NCBI RefSeq assembly: GCF_028281305.1
Contig: NZ_JANQKD010000039.1
Coordinates: 1 to 33,411 of the forward strand
Length of the DNA: 33,411 bases
Reading direction: 5' to 3'
From: Pelagibius sp.
GTDB lineage: Bacteria; Pseudomonadota; Alphaproteobacteria; Kiloniellales; Kiloniellaceae
Part shown: positions 19,996-28,423 of the stretch, piece after piece
Layout: the number at the start of each line of letters is the position of its first letter
How positions within the stretch are numbered: the stretch's first letter is position 1
Notes under the pieces: generated by a model
Database searches by the model: none
What the model saw: the letters and a program-made list of their open reading frames with translations, nothing else
What the model was told of the DNA's origin: nothing
Program-made: the position numbers and the translations under genes

Positions 19996-21563
19996 CACGC
20001 GCCGCTCCCCTGCGCGGCGGCCTCCTCCTCCACGAACCGCGGAAAGACCGGCTGCGGCTGCGGCAGAACAGTTCCCGGAGTGAGTCGGGTTTCCAGGGCA
20101 TCGAAGGCGCGCACCTGCGGATCGACGGCGAGCTGGTCGAGCATCCGCGCCATGGCATCCGGCATCACCGGCTGGGAGAGCAGCGCCAGTCGGCGGATGG
20201 CCTCCGCAAGTACGTAGAGCACGGTCGCCATGCGCGCCGGATCGGTCTTCTTGAGGGTCCAGGGCGCCGCGTGATCGATGTAGCGGTTGGCCGCACCCAC
20301 CACCTCCCAGATCTTGATCAGGGCGCTATGGAACTGCTGCCGGTCCATCTCGGCCCGCAGCTCCGGCAACAGCGCCGAGGCGGCGTCGAGCAAGGCCTGG
20401 TCCTCGGCTTCCAGGGATCCCGGCTGCGGCACCCTGCCCTCGCAGTTCTTGGCGATCATCGACAGCACGCGCTGCGCCAGATTGCCGAACTGGTTGGCGA
20501 GGTCGTAGTTCATGCGCCCGATCATGGCCTTGCGGGAGAAGTCGCCGTCGTTGCCGAAGGGCACCTCGCGCAGCAGGAAATAGCGCACCTGGTCGAGGCC
20601 GTAGGTCGCCACCAGTTCCGAGGGCACGATGACGTTGCCAAGCGACTTGGAGATCTTCTGCCCCTCGTTGGTCCACCAGCCGTGGGCATAGACCCGCTTC
20701 GGCGGCGCGATCCCGGCGGCCATCAGGAAGGCCGGCCAGTAGACGGCGTGGAAGCGCAGAATGTCCTTGCCCACCATGTGCACATCGGCGGGCCAGAAGG
20801 TCTCGAAGTCGGCGGCGGCCTCGTCCGGATAGCCGACCGCGGTGATGTAGTTGGTGAGGGCGTCCAGCCAGACGTACATGATGTGGCCCGGCACATCCGG
20901 CACCGGGATGCCCCAGGAAAAGGTGGTGCGGCTGATCGAAAGATCTTTCAGGCCGCCCTTGACGAAGCTGACCACCTCGTTGCGCCGGCTCTGCGGCAGA
21001 ATGAAATCCGGGTTCTCGTCATAGAACGTCAGCAGGCGCTCGCCCCAGGCCGAGAGGCGGAAAAAGTAGGACTCCTCCTCCACCCACTCACATTCGGCGC
21101 CGGAGGGCGCGATCTTCCTGCCGTCCGGGCCGTCTTCAAGCTCGCTCTCGGCATAGAAGGCCTCGTCGCGCACCGCATACCAGCCCGCGTAGGTGCCGAG
21201 GTAGATGTCGTCCGCCTCAACCAGTTTCTTCCACAAGGCCTGGCAGGCCGCTTTGTGGCGCGGCTCGGTGGTGCGAATGAAATCGTCGTTGGTGAAGTGC
21301 AGCAGCTTCGAGAGCTCGCGAAAGTTCTGCGACACCTTGTCCGTGAAACTCTGGGGGTCGACGCCGGCCTTCTCCGCCGATTGCTCGACCTTCTGGCCGT
21401 GCTCGTCGGTGCCGGTGAGAAAGCGCACGGTGTGACCGTCCAGCCGCTTGAAGCGGGCCAGCACGTCGCAGGCAAGCGTGGTGTAGGCATGCCCGATGTG
21501 CGGCGCATCGTTCACGTAGTAGATCGGTGTCGTCACGTAGTATGCCGGCTTTCCTGCCGTCAT
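19995..21563 (-). CDS. metG: Methionyl-tRNA synthetase
   Basis: 522 residues from ATG 21563. Charges tRNA-Met. Class I signatures: PHIGHAYTT (HIGH, residues 22-25) and KISKSLGN (KMSKS loop) at about 305. The tRNA-binding anticodon domain follows (AMIGRMNYDLANQFGNLAQRVLSM). It lacks the zinc-knuckle insertion with four Cys and has no C-terminal dimerisation (EMAP II-like) domain, so it is the short form common in Alphaproteobacteria. An 81-bp gap separates it from holB. In-frame codons upstream to 21608 are not needed. Confidence 0.95.
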   Translation of the reverse strand: MTAGKPAYYVTTPIYYVNDAPHIGHAYTTLACDVLARFKRLDGHTVRFLTGTDEHGQKVEQSAEKAGVDPQSFTDKVSQNFRELSKLLHFTNDDFIRTTEPRHKAACQALWKKLVEADDIYLGTYAGWYAVRDEAFYAESELEDGPDGRKIAPSGAECEWVEEESYFFRLSAWGERLLTFYDENPDFILPQSRRNEVVSFVKGGLKDLSISRTTFSWGIPVPDVPGHIMYVWLDALTNYITAVGYPDEAAADFETFWPADVHMVGKDILRFHAVYWPAFLMAAGIAPPKRVYAHGWWTNEGQKISKSLGNVIVPSELVATYGLDQVRYFLLREVPFGNDGDFSRKAMIGRMNYDLANQFGNLAQRVLSMIAKNCEGRVPQPGSLEAEDQALLDAASALLPELRAEMDRQQFHSALIKIWEVVGAANRYIDHAAPWTLKKTDPARMATVLYVLAEAIRRLALLSQPVMPDAMARMLDQLAVDPQVRAFDALETRLTPGTVLPQPQPVFPRFVEEEAAAQGSGA

Positions 21564-21644
21564 CGCTGCTCTCCATCGGGCTCGGCAATCCGGCCCCGCG
21601 GACGACATGGCATCCGGCGCCCAGGACCAGGCTCCCTGCCGGGG

Positions 21645-22724
21645 CTAGGCGTTCTCCAGGTCCAGAAAGGCGGTCAAGACCACCTGCTTCCGGTCCAGAT
21701 TGGCTGCCTCGGTACGGGCGAAAAGGCGGCTGATCTTCTCCCACAGGCCAAGCCATTGCGCAAGGGGGCGCCCGGCCAGCAGGCGCCGGGCCAGGGCCGC
21801 CTCGCCGGGCACCACCTCGGCCAAATCGCCACCGGTCGAGCCGGTCCGGATCATGCGGCCCAGCCACCAGATGAGCAGTTCCATACCGGTCTGAAAGGCC
21901 GCCGGATTGCGGCTTTGCGACCACTTGTCCGCAAGCCCATGAAGGGCCTTCACATCCAGCCGCGGCAGTCCCTCCAGGACCGCGACGAGGTCGCGGTAGA
22001 GACCGAGGCCCCCGTGGCGGGCCAGCGCCAGGGCACGGCCGGCACTGCCGTCCGCCAGGCGCGCCAGGGCGGTAGCCTCTTCGGGGTCGAGATCGGGCTG
22101 GTGGCGCCGCAGCAGGGTGACGACCGCGTCCTCAGCCAGTGGCTGCAGCGGCAGTTGACAGCAGCGCGAACGGATGGTCGGCAGGAGGGCGCCGGGCATA
22201 TGGCTGACCAGCAGGATGACGGACCGGGGCGGCGGTTCCTCCAGCACCTTCAGCAAGGCGTTGGCGCCGTTGCGGTTCATCTCGTCGATGGAGTCGACAA
22301 CAGCGACGCGCCAGCCCCCCTCGCCCGCCGTCATGCGGGCGAACGCCAGGAGCTTGCGGACCTCCTCCACCGGGATGATGCTGCGCAGCTTGCCCTTTTC
22401 GTCGGGTCGCCGTTCCAGGGTCAGGAGGTCGCTGTGCCCGTTTGCGGCCACCCGGCGAAAGACCGGATCCTCCGGATCCACTGCGAGCCCTGCCGGCTCG
22501 GCCGCGCCGAAAAGACCCGCGTCACCGGCGGGGCCGGCCAGCAGATGGCGCGCGAAGCGGTAGGCCAGGGTCGCCTTGCCGACGCCGCGCGGACCGGAGA
22601 TCAGCCAGGCGTGCGGCAGCCGCCCGGACTGGGCCGCCTGCAGCAGCACGTCTTCTGCCGCACGCTGGCCCAGAAGGTCGGCGGTCAACCGCGGGTGCGG
22701 CCAGTCTTCCGCCTTGTCGCTCAC
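21645..22724 (-). CDS. holB: DNA polymerase III subunit delta'
   Basis: 359 residues from GTG 22724, which overlaps the tmk stop by 4 bases (GTGA). Clamp-loader subunit that acts with delta and tau/gamma to load the beta clamp. The AAA+ core is visible: a P-loop in LISGPRGVGKATLAYRFARHLL (about 41-62), the Walker-B-like VAVVDSIDEMN, and the sensor region LEEPPPRSVILLVSH with the conserved SRC (TIRSRC). Tmk-HolB adjacency is conserved in many bacteria. Confidence 0.93.
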   Translation of the reverse strand: MSDKAEDWPHPRLTADLLGQRAAEDVLLQAAQSGRLPHAWLISGPRGVGKATLAYRFARHLLAGPAGDAGLFGAAEPAGLAVDPEDPVFRRVAANGHSDLLTLERRPDEKGKLRSIIPVEEVRKLLAFARMTAGEGGWRVAVVDSIDEMNRNGANALLKVLEEPPPRSVILLVSHMPGALLPTIRSRCCQLPLQPLAEDAVVTLLRRHQPDLDPEEATALARLADGSAGRALALARHGGLGLYRDLVAVLEGLPRLDVKALHGLADKWSQSRNPAAFQTGMELLIWWLGRMIRTGSTGGDLAEVVPGEAALARRLLAGRPLAQWLGLWEKISRLFARTEAANLDRKQVVLTAFLDLENA

Positions 22725-23398
22725 GGCATGAACCTCCCGAGTTTCTCTTTCACCGCCTCTTGGATCGCGGCGGCCACGTCCGCGATGCTGCCGGATGCCT
22801 CGATCAGGATACACCGCTCCGGCTCGCCCGCGGCGATCGCATGAAAGCCCTCCCGCAGGCGTTCGTGAAAAGCGGCATCCATGGATTCATAACGATGCTC
22901 GTCGCTGCCGTCTTGCGCAAAGCGGGCACCGGCGCGGGCCAACCCTTCAGGGACCGGCAGATCGAGAATCAGGGTCAGGTCCGGCTGAACACCGTCCAGA
23001 ACCAGGCGGCTCAGGGTTTCGACGGGATCCCGGCCCAGGCCGTGGCCGAAGCCTTGGTAGGCCATGGTGGAATCCGCAAAGCGGTCGCTCACCACCCAGT
23101 CGCCGCGCGCCAGGGCCGGCTGGATCGTCTTGACCAGATGATCGCGCCGCGCTGCAAAGTGCAGCAGCGTTTCAGTCAGGGGATCCCACCGGCCTGCATC
23201 GCCAGTCACCAGCAGTTCGCGGATGCTCTCGGCTCCGGGGCTGCCGCCGGGCTCGCGCGTTGTGACCACGGACAAACCGCGCTCGCGCAGCCATGCCGAC
23301 AGCCGCTTTGCCTGGGTGGACTTGCCGGTCCCCTCTCCGCCTTCAAGGGTGATGAAGCAGCCGCGCGGACTGCCGGGCCCTGTGGCCTGGGCGCTCAA
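22721..23398 (-). CDS. tmk: Thymidylate kinase
   Basis: 225 residues. Phosphorylates dTMP to dTDP. P-loop LEGGEGTGKST (18-28), the DRx motif in WVVSDRFADSTMAYQGFG, dTMP-binding TREPGGSPGAE, and a LID region ARAGARFAQDGSDEHRYES. Starts within the stop of the upstream D,D-carboxypeptidase gene (4-bp overlap, 23395-23398) and itself overlaps holB by 4 bp. Confidence 0.95.
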   Translation of the reverse strand: MSAQATGPGSPRGCFITLEGGEGTGKSTQAKRLSAWLRERGLSVVTTREPGGSPGAESIRELLVTGDAGRWDPLTETLLHFAARRDHLVKTIQPALARGDWVVSDRFADSTMAYQGFGHGLGRDPVETLSRLVLDGVQPDLTLILDLPVPEGLARAGARFAQDGSDEHRYESMDAAFHERLREGFHAIAAGEPERCILIEASGSIADVAAAIQEAVKEKLGRFMP

Positions 23399-24543
23399 GG
23401 GGTGCCGAGCAGGAGAAACTTGATGCTGGCGGCGATGCGCCCGAAGGGGCCGAGCTGCTCGACATCCTCCCCCGCCATCAGCGGCACCTCTACGGGAACG
23501 CCTTCCGGCCAGGACACGCGCAGGCGCGCAATCTCCTGTCCGGCCGGGATCGGCGCGGGGATCGGACTGTCGTAGACCACGGCCACTTCCATGCCGTTGC
23601 GGGCGCTGCGCGGCAGGGTGACCGTGACGTTTTCATCGACCACCAAAGGCACCGTCTTCTCGGCCCCGAGCCAGACCGGCGCTTCGTCGACCGTGTCCCC
23701 TGTCGCGAAGAGCTCGTAGTTGCCGAACTCCCGGAAGCCCCAGGACATCAGGCGTTCGGCCTCGGCCGAGCGGGCCTTGATGCTGGGCAGGCCGTTGACG
23801 ACCAGAATGAGACGGCGGCCGTTCTGAACCGCGGAGGCCGTCAGCCCGTAGCCGGCTTCCTCGGTGTGACCGGTCTTCAAGCCGTCGGCCCCGATGTTCT
23901 TGTACAGTAGCGGATTGCGATTCCCCTGCCGGATGTCAGACCAGGTGAACTCCTTCTCCGAATAGTAATGATAGAAATCCGCGTGGTCGGTGATGATGCG
24001 GTTTGCCAGGATCGCGAGGTCGCGCGCCGTCATCCGCTGGTTCGGATGCGGCCAGCCGGTGGCGTTGGCGAAGGTGCTGCCGGTCATCCCAAGTTCGCGG
24101 GCCTTGGCGGTCATCTGCTCGGCAAAGGCCTCCTCACTGCCGGCCAGGGCCTCGGCCAGGACGATGCAGGCGTCGTTCCCGGACTGAACGATGACCCCGC
24201 GCAGAAGATCCTCGACGCGGATCTGATCGCCGACCTCGACGAACATTTTGGAGCCGCCCATGCGCCAGGCCTTTTCACTGACGGGAAGCTCGTCATCCAG
24301 GGACAGGCTGCCGGCCTTCAGGCGCTCGAACACCATGTAGGCGGTCATGATCTTGCTCATCGATGCCGGCGGCATGGAAACGTCGGAATTCTTGTCGAGC
24401 AGGACGGCACCCGTTTGGGCATCGATCAACAGCGCCTCGCGCGCCTGGGTCTCGAGTGCCAGTGCGGGCCGGGCAAGCAAGGCGAACAGCCCAAGGCCGG
24501 CGGCCAGGATCGCGAACCAAAGAGAAGTTCTGGTGCGTTTCAT
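23395..24543 (-). CDS. dacC: D-alanyl-D-alanine carboxypeptidase (PBP5/6 family)
   Basis: 382 residues from ATG 24543, with GGAGG 10 bases upstream. Removes the terminal D-Ala from peptidoglycan stem peptides in the periplasm. Signal peptide to about 30 (SLWFAILAAGLGLFALLARPALA). Active-site motifs: S61-M-S-K64 (SxxK), SGNDA (SxN) near 120 and KTGHTEEAGYG (KTG) near 225. The C-terminal PBP5_C beta domain follows and the end is hydrophobic, as for a membrane-anchoring helix. Gene name is by family only; dacA or dacD are equally possible. Confidence 0.9.
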   Translation of the reverse strand: MKRTRTSLWFAILAAGLGLFALLARPALALETQAREALLIDAQTGAVLLDKNSDVSMPPASMSKIMTAYMVFERLKAGSLSLDDELPVSEKAWRMGGSKMFVEVGDQIRVEDLLRGVIVQSGNDACIVLAEALAGSEEAFAEQMTAKARELGMTGSTFANATGWPHPNQRMTARDLAILANRIITDHADFYHYYSEKEFTWSDIRQGNRNPLLYKNIGADGLKTGHTEEAGYGLTASAVQNGRRLILVVNGLPSIKARSAEAERLMSWGFREFGNYELFATGDTVDEAPVWLGAEKTVPLVVDENVTVTLPRSARNGMEVAVVYDSPIPAPIPAGQEIARLRVSWPEGVPVEVPLMAGEDVEQLGPFGRIAASIKFLLLGTP

Positions 24544-24625
24544 GGTGCAGCTACCTCCGGCGCGCTTCGCAGCGGCCTCTTGTGAATGGGATTCAAAGCA
24601 CTCGGCAAAGGCCTGCATTGTTCGG

Positions 24626-25621
24626 TCATTCGACCACCACCTTGGAATTGGTAAAGCCGTTGTTCAAGAGCAGTTCCAGGGTCCGGTCGGCGGTTTCCAC
24701 GTCCCGCAGCGGGCCCAGGCGCACGCGGAAGAACCGCGTGTCCCCGACCACCGCACGGGAAATCTGGACATTGCCCACGGAGGTGAGGCGTGCACGCAGC
24801 CGCTCCGCATTGGCGATCTGGGTAAAGGCACCGGCCTGAACATAAAGGCGGGTCCGGCGCGCGGCCTGCTGGGTGACGACGGCTTCGGGCGATACCGGCG
24901 CAAGGGCCAAGGTATCGCTTGGACGCAGAGGCTCGGCCGAAGCGGTGCGCACAGGCGCTGGGCGCGGCGTTGCCGGCGCTGTCGATCCGACGGGCGGCAA
25001 CTCCTGCACGGCAACGGTTTCCACCGGCGCGGCAGAGGGAGCGTCCTCCGGGACCTCAAGGCCTTGCGCCCGCGCCACCAACTGCCGGCTCTCCAGCTCC
25101 AGGATCTGAACTCTTACCCGCGCAGTTCCCTGGCGCACAAACCCCAGAAGCTCCGCCCCCTTCTTCGAAAGATCGATGATGCGGCCATGGGCGAAAGGCC
25201 CGCGGTCGTTGATGCGCACCTGGATCGAGCGGCCATTCTCCAGGTTCGTCACCTGAACGAGGGAAGGCATCGGCAGGGTGCGGTGGGCCGCCGTCATAGC
25301 GTTCTGATCGTAGATCTCCCCATTGGCGGTGCGCTTGCCGTGGAAGCCCGGACCGTACCAAGAGGCGATGCCGGTCTCGTCGTAGCTGTAGTCTACCCGC
25401 GGGTAGTACCAGACGTTCTTGATCTGGTACGGCTTGCCGACCTTGTAGTCGCCAAGGGTTTCTGTCGTCGCGTCCGGCGGCGTTTGGAGCCGTTTTGCGT
25501 TGTGCACGGCCAGTTCCGTCTCAGCGCAACCGGCGAGGACAGCCAGCGTCAGCATGGAGGCTGCCAACGGCCGCGCGCGCCGAAAGCCCCGTTCACTCTT
25601 CAGGAATGCTCCGCGATCCAT
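24626..25621 (-). CDS. rlpA: Septal ring lytic transglycosylase RlpA family lipoprotein with SPOR domain
   Basis: 331 residues. Lipobox LAGC with Cys32. The double-psi beta barrel domain is seen in GIASWYGPGFHGKRTANGE ... LPMPSLVQVTNLENG ... VRINDRGPFAHGRIIDLS, containing the catalytic Asp of the RlpA family. A Pro/Ala-rich linker leads to a C-terminal SPOR domain (about 255-331: RLYVQAGAFTQIANAERL ... FFRVRLGPLRD) that binds denuded glycan at the division septum. The 82-bp gap to the carboxypeptidase gene suggests co-transcription. Confidence 0.92.
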   Translation of the reverse strand: MDRGAFLKSERGFRRARPLAASMLTLAVLAGCAETELAVHNAKRLQTPPDATTETLGDYKVGKPYQIKNVWYYPRVDYSYDETGIASWYGPGFHGKRTANGEIYDQNAMTAAHRTLPMPSLVQVTNLENGRSIQVRINDRGPFAHGRIIDLSKKGAELLGFVRQGTARVRVQILELESRQLVARAQGLEVPEDAPSAAPVETVAVQELPPVGSTAPATPRPAPVRTASAEPLRPSDTLALAPVSPEAVVTQQAARRTRLYVQAGAFTQIANAERLRARLTSVGNVQISRAVVGDTRFFRVRLGPLRDVETADRTLELLLNNGFTNSKVVVE

Positions 25622-25699
25622 AGATGTCGTCGTGACCTCTCCCTGCCTGCAAGCGAAGGCGGCGCAGCCGCCTCCTGCCCTGTCGCTACTGCCCTGCCG

Positions 25700-26929
25700 C
25701 TACTCGCGCCTCAAGCGTTCAATGATCTCTGCGGTCGGGTAGCCGTCCGCCGGAACGCCGATGGCGCGCTGGTAAGCGCTCAGCGCGGCCCGCGTCTGCC
25801 GGCCGACGAGGCCGTCGGGCTCCCCTGCATCGAAGCCTTTGGCATTCAGGAGCGCCTGCATCTCCTCGATCGCCTTCAGGCTGATGGGTTGCTCGTCCGG
25901 GAGTGCCGAAAGCGGCGCCGCACCGACGATTCTGTCCGCGAGATGCCCGACCGCGAGAGCGTAGAGGATCGACCGGTTCCAGATCAGGATCGTCCTGTAA
26001 TTCCGATAGACCAGAAAGGCCGGGCCGCGGTGGCCCGACGGCAGGACAATCGAGGCATCCAGGTCTACTGCGGGCAGCGGAGATCCGTCTGCCTTGCGAA
26101 GGCCGTGAACCCCGGCCCAGTCCGCAAGCGGCTTGGCGATCTTCAGGCTGGCAAGCCCGAAGTCGAATTCGGGCGGCAGAGCGACCTCCCTGCCCCAGGT
26201 CTCGTCGCCGCGCCAGCCTTCCTGCGAGAGGTAGTTCGCAGCGGAGGCGAAGATGTCCGGCAGGCTGTTCCAGATATCGCGGCGGCCGTCGCCGTCGAAG
26301 TCGATAGCGAAGTTCACGAAGGTCGAGGGAATGAACTGGACCTGACCCATCGCCCCCGCCCAGGACCCCAACATGCGATCCAGCGTGATGTGCCCTTCGT
26401 CGAGGATCTGAAGCGCATGGAGAAGCTCGGCGCGAAAGAACGCGCTGCGGCGCGAGTCGTGCGCCAGGGTGGCCAGGGCGCGGATGACGGAGAAGCCCCC
26501 GGTATAGTCGCCGAAATTGCTCTCAAGGCCCCAGAAGGAGACCAGGAAGCGCGGCTGCACCCCGAAGCGCGCCTCAACTCTTTGAAGAAGGTCTCGGTGT
26601 TCCTCCATCAGGCGCTGCGCGCGCTCGACCCGGGTTTCCGTCACACTGGACCGCAGGTAGCGGGTGAATGTCAGCGTGAATTCCCGCTGGCTGCGGTCTT
26701 TCTCGATCACCCGGGCGACCGGCGCCACGTCTTTCAACGCCGCATCGAGCGTGGCTGCGCTGATCCCCTTGGCGAGCGCTTCCTCCCGCAGGTCCTGGAG
26801 CCAGGCCGCGAAGCCCGGATCGGCGCTTCCGGCAGCCTGGTTGGCGGAGGCGGGCTGGCCGCCGCCGAACGCCAGCAGAAGGCAAACGAACAGAGCAAGA
26901 GAACGGGCGCAGCGGGTCAGGCCTGTCAT
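25700..26929 (-). CDS. mltB: Lytic murein transglycosylase, MltB family with peptidoglycan-binding domain
   Basis: 409 residues from ATG 26929, the first start before a signal peptide (CARSLALFVCLLLAFGGGQPASA). The SLT_2 catalytic domain shows LVSFWGLESNFGDYTG with Glu136, the AHDSRRSAFFRAELLHALQIL block and GSWAGAMGQVQFIPSTF. A C-terminal PG_binding_1 domain (about 347-407: IEEMQALLNAKGFDAGEPDG ... GRQTRAALSAYQ) binds peptidoglycan. Long in-frame codons upstream run through tandem repeats and are rejected as coding. Neighbouring rlpA and D,D-carboxypeptidase genes make a cell-wall remodelling cluster. Confidence 0.9.
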   Translation of the reverse strand: MTGLTRCARSLALFVCLLLAFGGGQPASANQAAGSADPGFAAWLQDLREEALAKGISAATLDAALKDVAPVARVIEKDRSQREFTLTFTRYLRSSVTETRVERAQRLMEEHRDLLQRVEARFGVQPRFLVSFWGLESNFGDYTGGFSVIRALATLAHDSRRSAFFRAELLHALQILDEGHITLDRMLGSWAGAMGQVQFIPSTFVNFAIDFDGDGRRDIWNSLPDIFASAANYLSQEGWRGDETWGREVALPPEFDFGLASLKIAKPLADWAGVHGLRKADGSPLPAVDLDASIVLPSGHRGPAFLVYRNYRTILIWNRSILYALAVGHLADRIVGAAPLSALPDEQPISLKAIEEMQALLNAKGFDAGEPDGLVGRQTRAALSAYQRAIGVPADGYPTAEIIERLRRE

Positions 26930-27068
26930 GAACGGATGGTCCTCGCAGAATTGTGCAGTGCCCCTGGCAAAGCAGTCATGATGGCGGAAACCGGCATGAT
27001 GGCAGACTTTGGTTAAGGGCTCTTGTGCCACAGGGCCACGAGTCTTGGCAATCCGCGCGGAACCGCAC

Positions 27069-27146
27069 GGCATCGGCGCACGGTATCGGCGCACGGTATC
27101 GGCGCACGGTATCGGCGCACGGTATCGGCGCACGGTATTGGCGCAC
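27069..27146. repeat. Six tandem copies of a 13-bp repeat upstream of mltB
   Basis: The unit GGTATCGGCGCAC occurs four times exactly (27082-27133), flanked by GGCATCGGCGCAC (27069) and GGTATTGGCGCAC (27134). It lies 140 bp upstream of the mltB start and 25 bp past the stop of the lipoprotein gene. The gap 26930-27170 holds this array and otherwise nothing recognised. Confidence 0.95.
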
Positions 27147-27170
27147 TGGCCCGGCCTTACTGCACCGGCC

Positions 27171-27428
27171 TTACTGCCCTTCCGTGACCTCGAAAGTGAT
27201 GGTGTCGCCGGCCAGAACGAAAACCACCGCGCCGTCGGAGGCCTTGTAGGTCCACTTCTCGATCGGGCCCAGTTTCGAGACGTCGCTGGGCTCGCCCAGT
27301 GCCGATTCCAACTCGGCCTTCGTCGAGGCGCCTTCCGCCTTCTTGATCAGGTCGGCCTTGCTCGGTGCAAAGCAGCCCGCAAGCACAAGCATCGTCAGGA
27401 CCGCTGAAAGGGAGAGAAAAAGCCGCAT
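27171..27428 (-). CDS. Small lipoprotein, unknown function
   Basis: 85 residues from ATG 27428. Lipoprotein signal peptide with lipobox LAGC (Cys19). The mature part is a short alpha/beta domain: KADLIKKAEGASTKAELESAL, then LGEPSDVSKLGPIEKWTYKASDG and VVFVLAGDTITFEVTE. The shape resembles small outer-membrane lipoproteins of the SmpA/BamE type, in which a 'GxP' turn is followed by a WxY strand, but the resemblance is not strong enough to name it. Confidence 0.7.
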   Translation of the reverse strand: MRLFLSLSAVLTMLVLAGCFAPSKADLIKKAEGASTKAELESALGEPSDVSKLGPIEKWTYKASDGAVVFVLAGDTITFEVTEGQ

Positions 27429-27571
27429 GCGCCCACTGCCCATTAACCATGAAGCTGCCCTATGTACCATGCCGGGCCCTGCACGCAAGCGCACCCTGCC
27501 ATCTTAGCCACAAGGGCGAAGAGCCAGTGGTTTTGATCGCCGAATCGGCCATTTGCGCCGTTTCCTTAAGG

Positions 27572-27600
27572 AAAAGCCCCGCCGGGGAGGCGGGGCTTTT
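27572..27600. terminator. Bidirectional intrinsic terminator
   Basis: AAAAGCCCCGCC (27572-27583), loop GGGGA, GGCGGGGCTTTT (27589-27600): a 12-bp perfect stem with A and T flanks. It lies 110 bp downstream of the leftward 27711-28157 gene and upstream of the lipoprotein gene. Confidence 0.9.
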
Positions 27601-27710
27601 GAGAGGTCGATGCAATCAATTTCAGGAGACGGTCGATGAACCGTGAGCTCAGTGTGCAGCCGACTTGGTAAACAAATGGTTAACAACTTAAAGATTCGTG
27701 AATTTTGGCT

Positions 27711-28157
27711 CTATTTCGTCCGATGATAGACGCGGCAGTCCGTGGTTCCTTGCCCGCGAAACAGGTAAACCACTTGGTTTTCCGCCAGTTTTGCCCGATC
27801 GACCAGGCTGCCGTGCCCGCCGACGGCCGCGCCGTAGGTCACGCCGTTCACCTGACCGATGAAGAAATTGTCGCGCTTCTGGCGGAAGTTTCGCTGGCGA
27901 CAGGCCTTCGAAAGGTCCGGACTCAGGACCCAGCGTTCCTGGAGTCGGCCTTCGTCGCGCACCAGGATTCGCGATCCGGGCCGGGCCTGCTTTGTTTTGC
28001 GCCCCAGAGCGCTGCCGCTGGGCGGACCGCCGCCGAGGTGCTTATCGTAATGCGTCGGGTGCGTGGAGAGCAGGTCAGCCGCCCGCACGGCAGCGCCGAT
28101 ACCGCCGCAAAGCACCACCGCGGCCAAAACAGCACAGATTTTCAAGAGCTTATGCAT
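27711..28157 (-). CDS. Exported protein of unknown function
   Basis: 148 residues. A signal peptide (LLKICAVLAAVVLCGGIGAAVRA, cleavage about 26) precedes a basic, beta-containing domain (RPGSRILVRDEGRLQERWVLSPDLSKACRQR ... YGAAVGGHGSLVDRAKL). One Cys pair (ACRQR, DCRVYH) may form a disulfide. No family recognised. Divergent from the type III PKS gene; the 266-bp gap between them carries no feature I can support. Confidence 0.6.
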   Translation of the reverse strand: MHKLLKICAVLAAVVLCGGIGAAVRAADLLSTHPTHYDKHLGGGPPSGSALGRKTKQARPGSRILVRDEGRLQERWVLSPDLSKACRQRNFRQKRDNFFIGQVNGVTYGAAVGGHGSLVDRAKLAENQVVYLFRGQGTTDCRVYHRTK

Positions 28158-28423
28158 GGCTACCTACCATTCCGCTCGTCCGGGCGCTCTTCCTGAGCTG
28201 CCGTGGAGGATACCACAGCGGGTCTTGGTCCCCGTTAACGTCTGTCCTTAACAGGGCCTTAAGCAGCGCTCCGAACCGCCGGATCCCCCGGCCGCGCAGG
28301 CCGTCTGGCAGCAAATGTCATTGAAACCATGGCCGGCGGTGACACGTAGGTTAACCAGAAGGGCAAAATTGCAGCGCCGCCAGCCGCAAGCTGCCTGTCG
28401 CAGCGCCGCCAAGCCGACAGGAG

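Noticed and set aside
20271..22844. Long plus-strand frame opposite metG and holB
   Set aside because: Antisense shadow; both opposite-strand genes have complete catalytic motifs.
24347..27016. Long plus-strand frame opposite rlpA and mltB
   Set aside because: Antisense shadow of well-supported genes, spanning their intergenic gaps with no ribosome site or motifs.
26930..27133. N-terminal extension of MltB through the tandem repeats
   Set aside because: The codons encode repeated low-complexity peptide ahead of a perfectly good signal peptide starting at 26929.
27069..27146. CRISPR array
   Set aside because: The 13-bp units are directly adjacent with no spacers and no cas genes are near.
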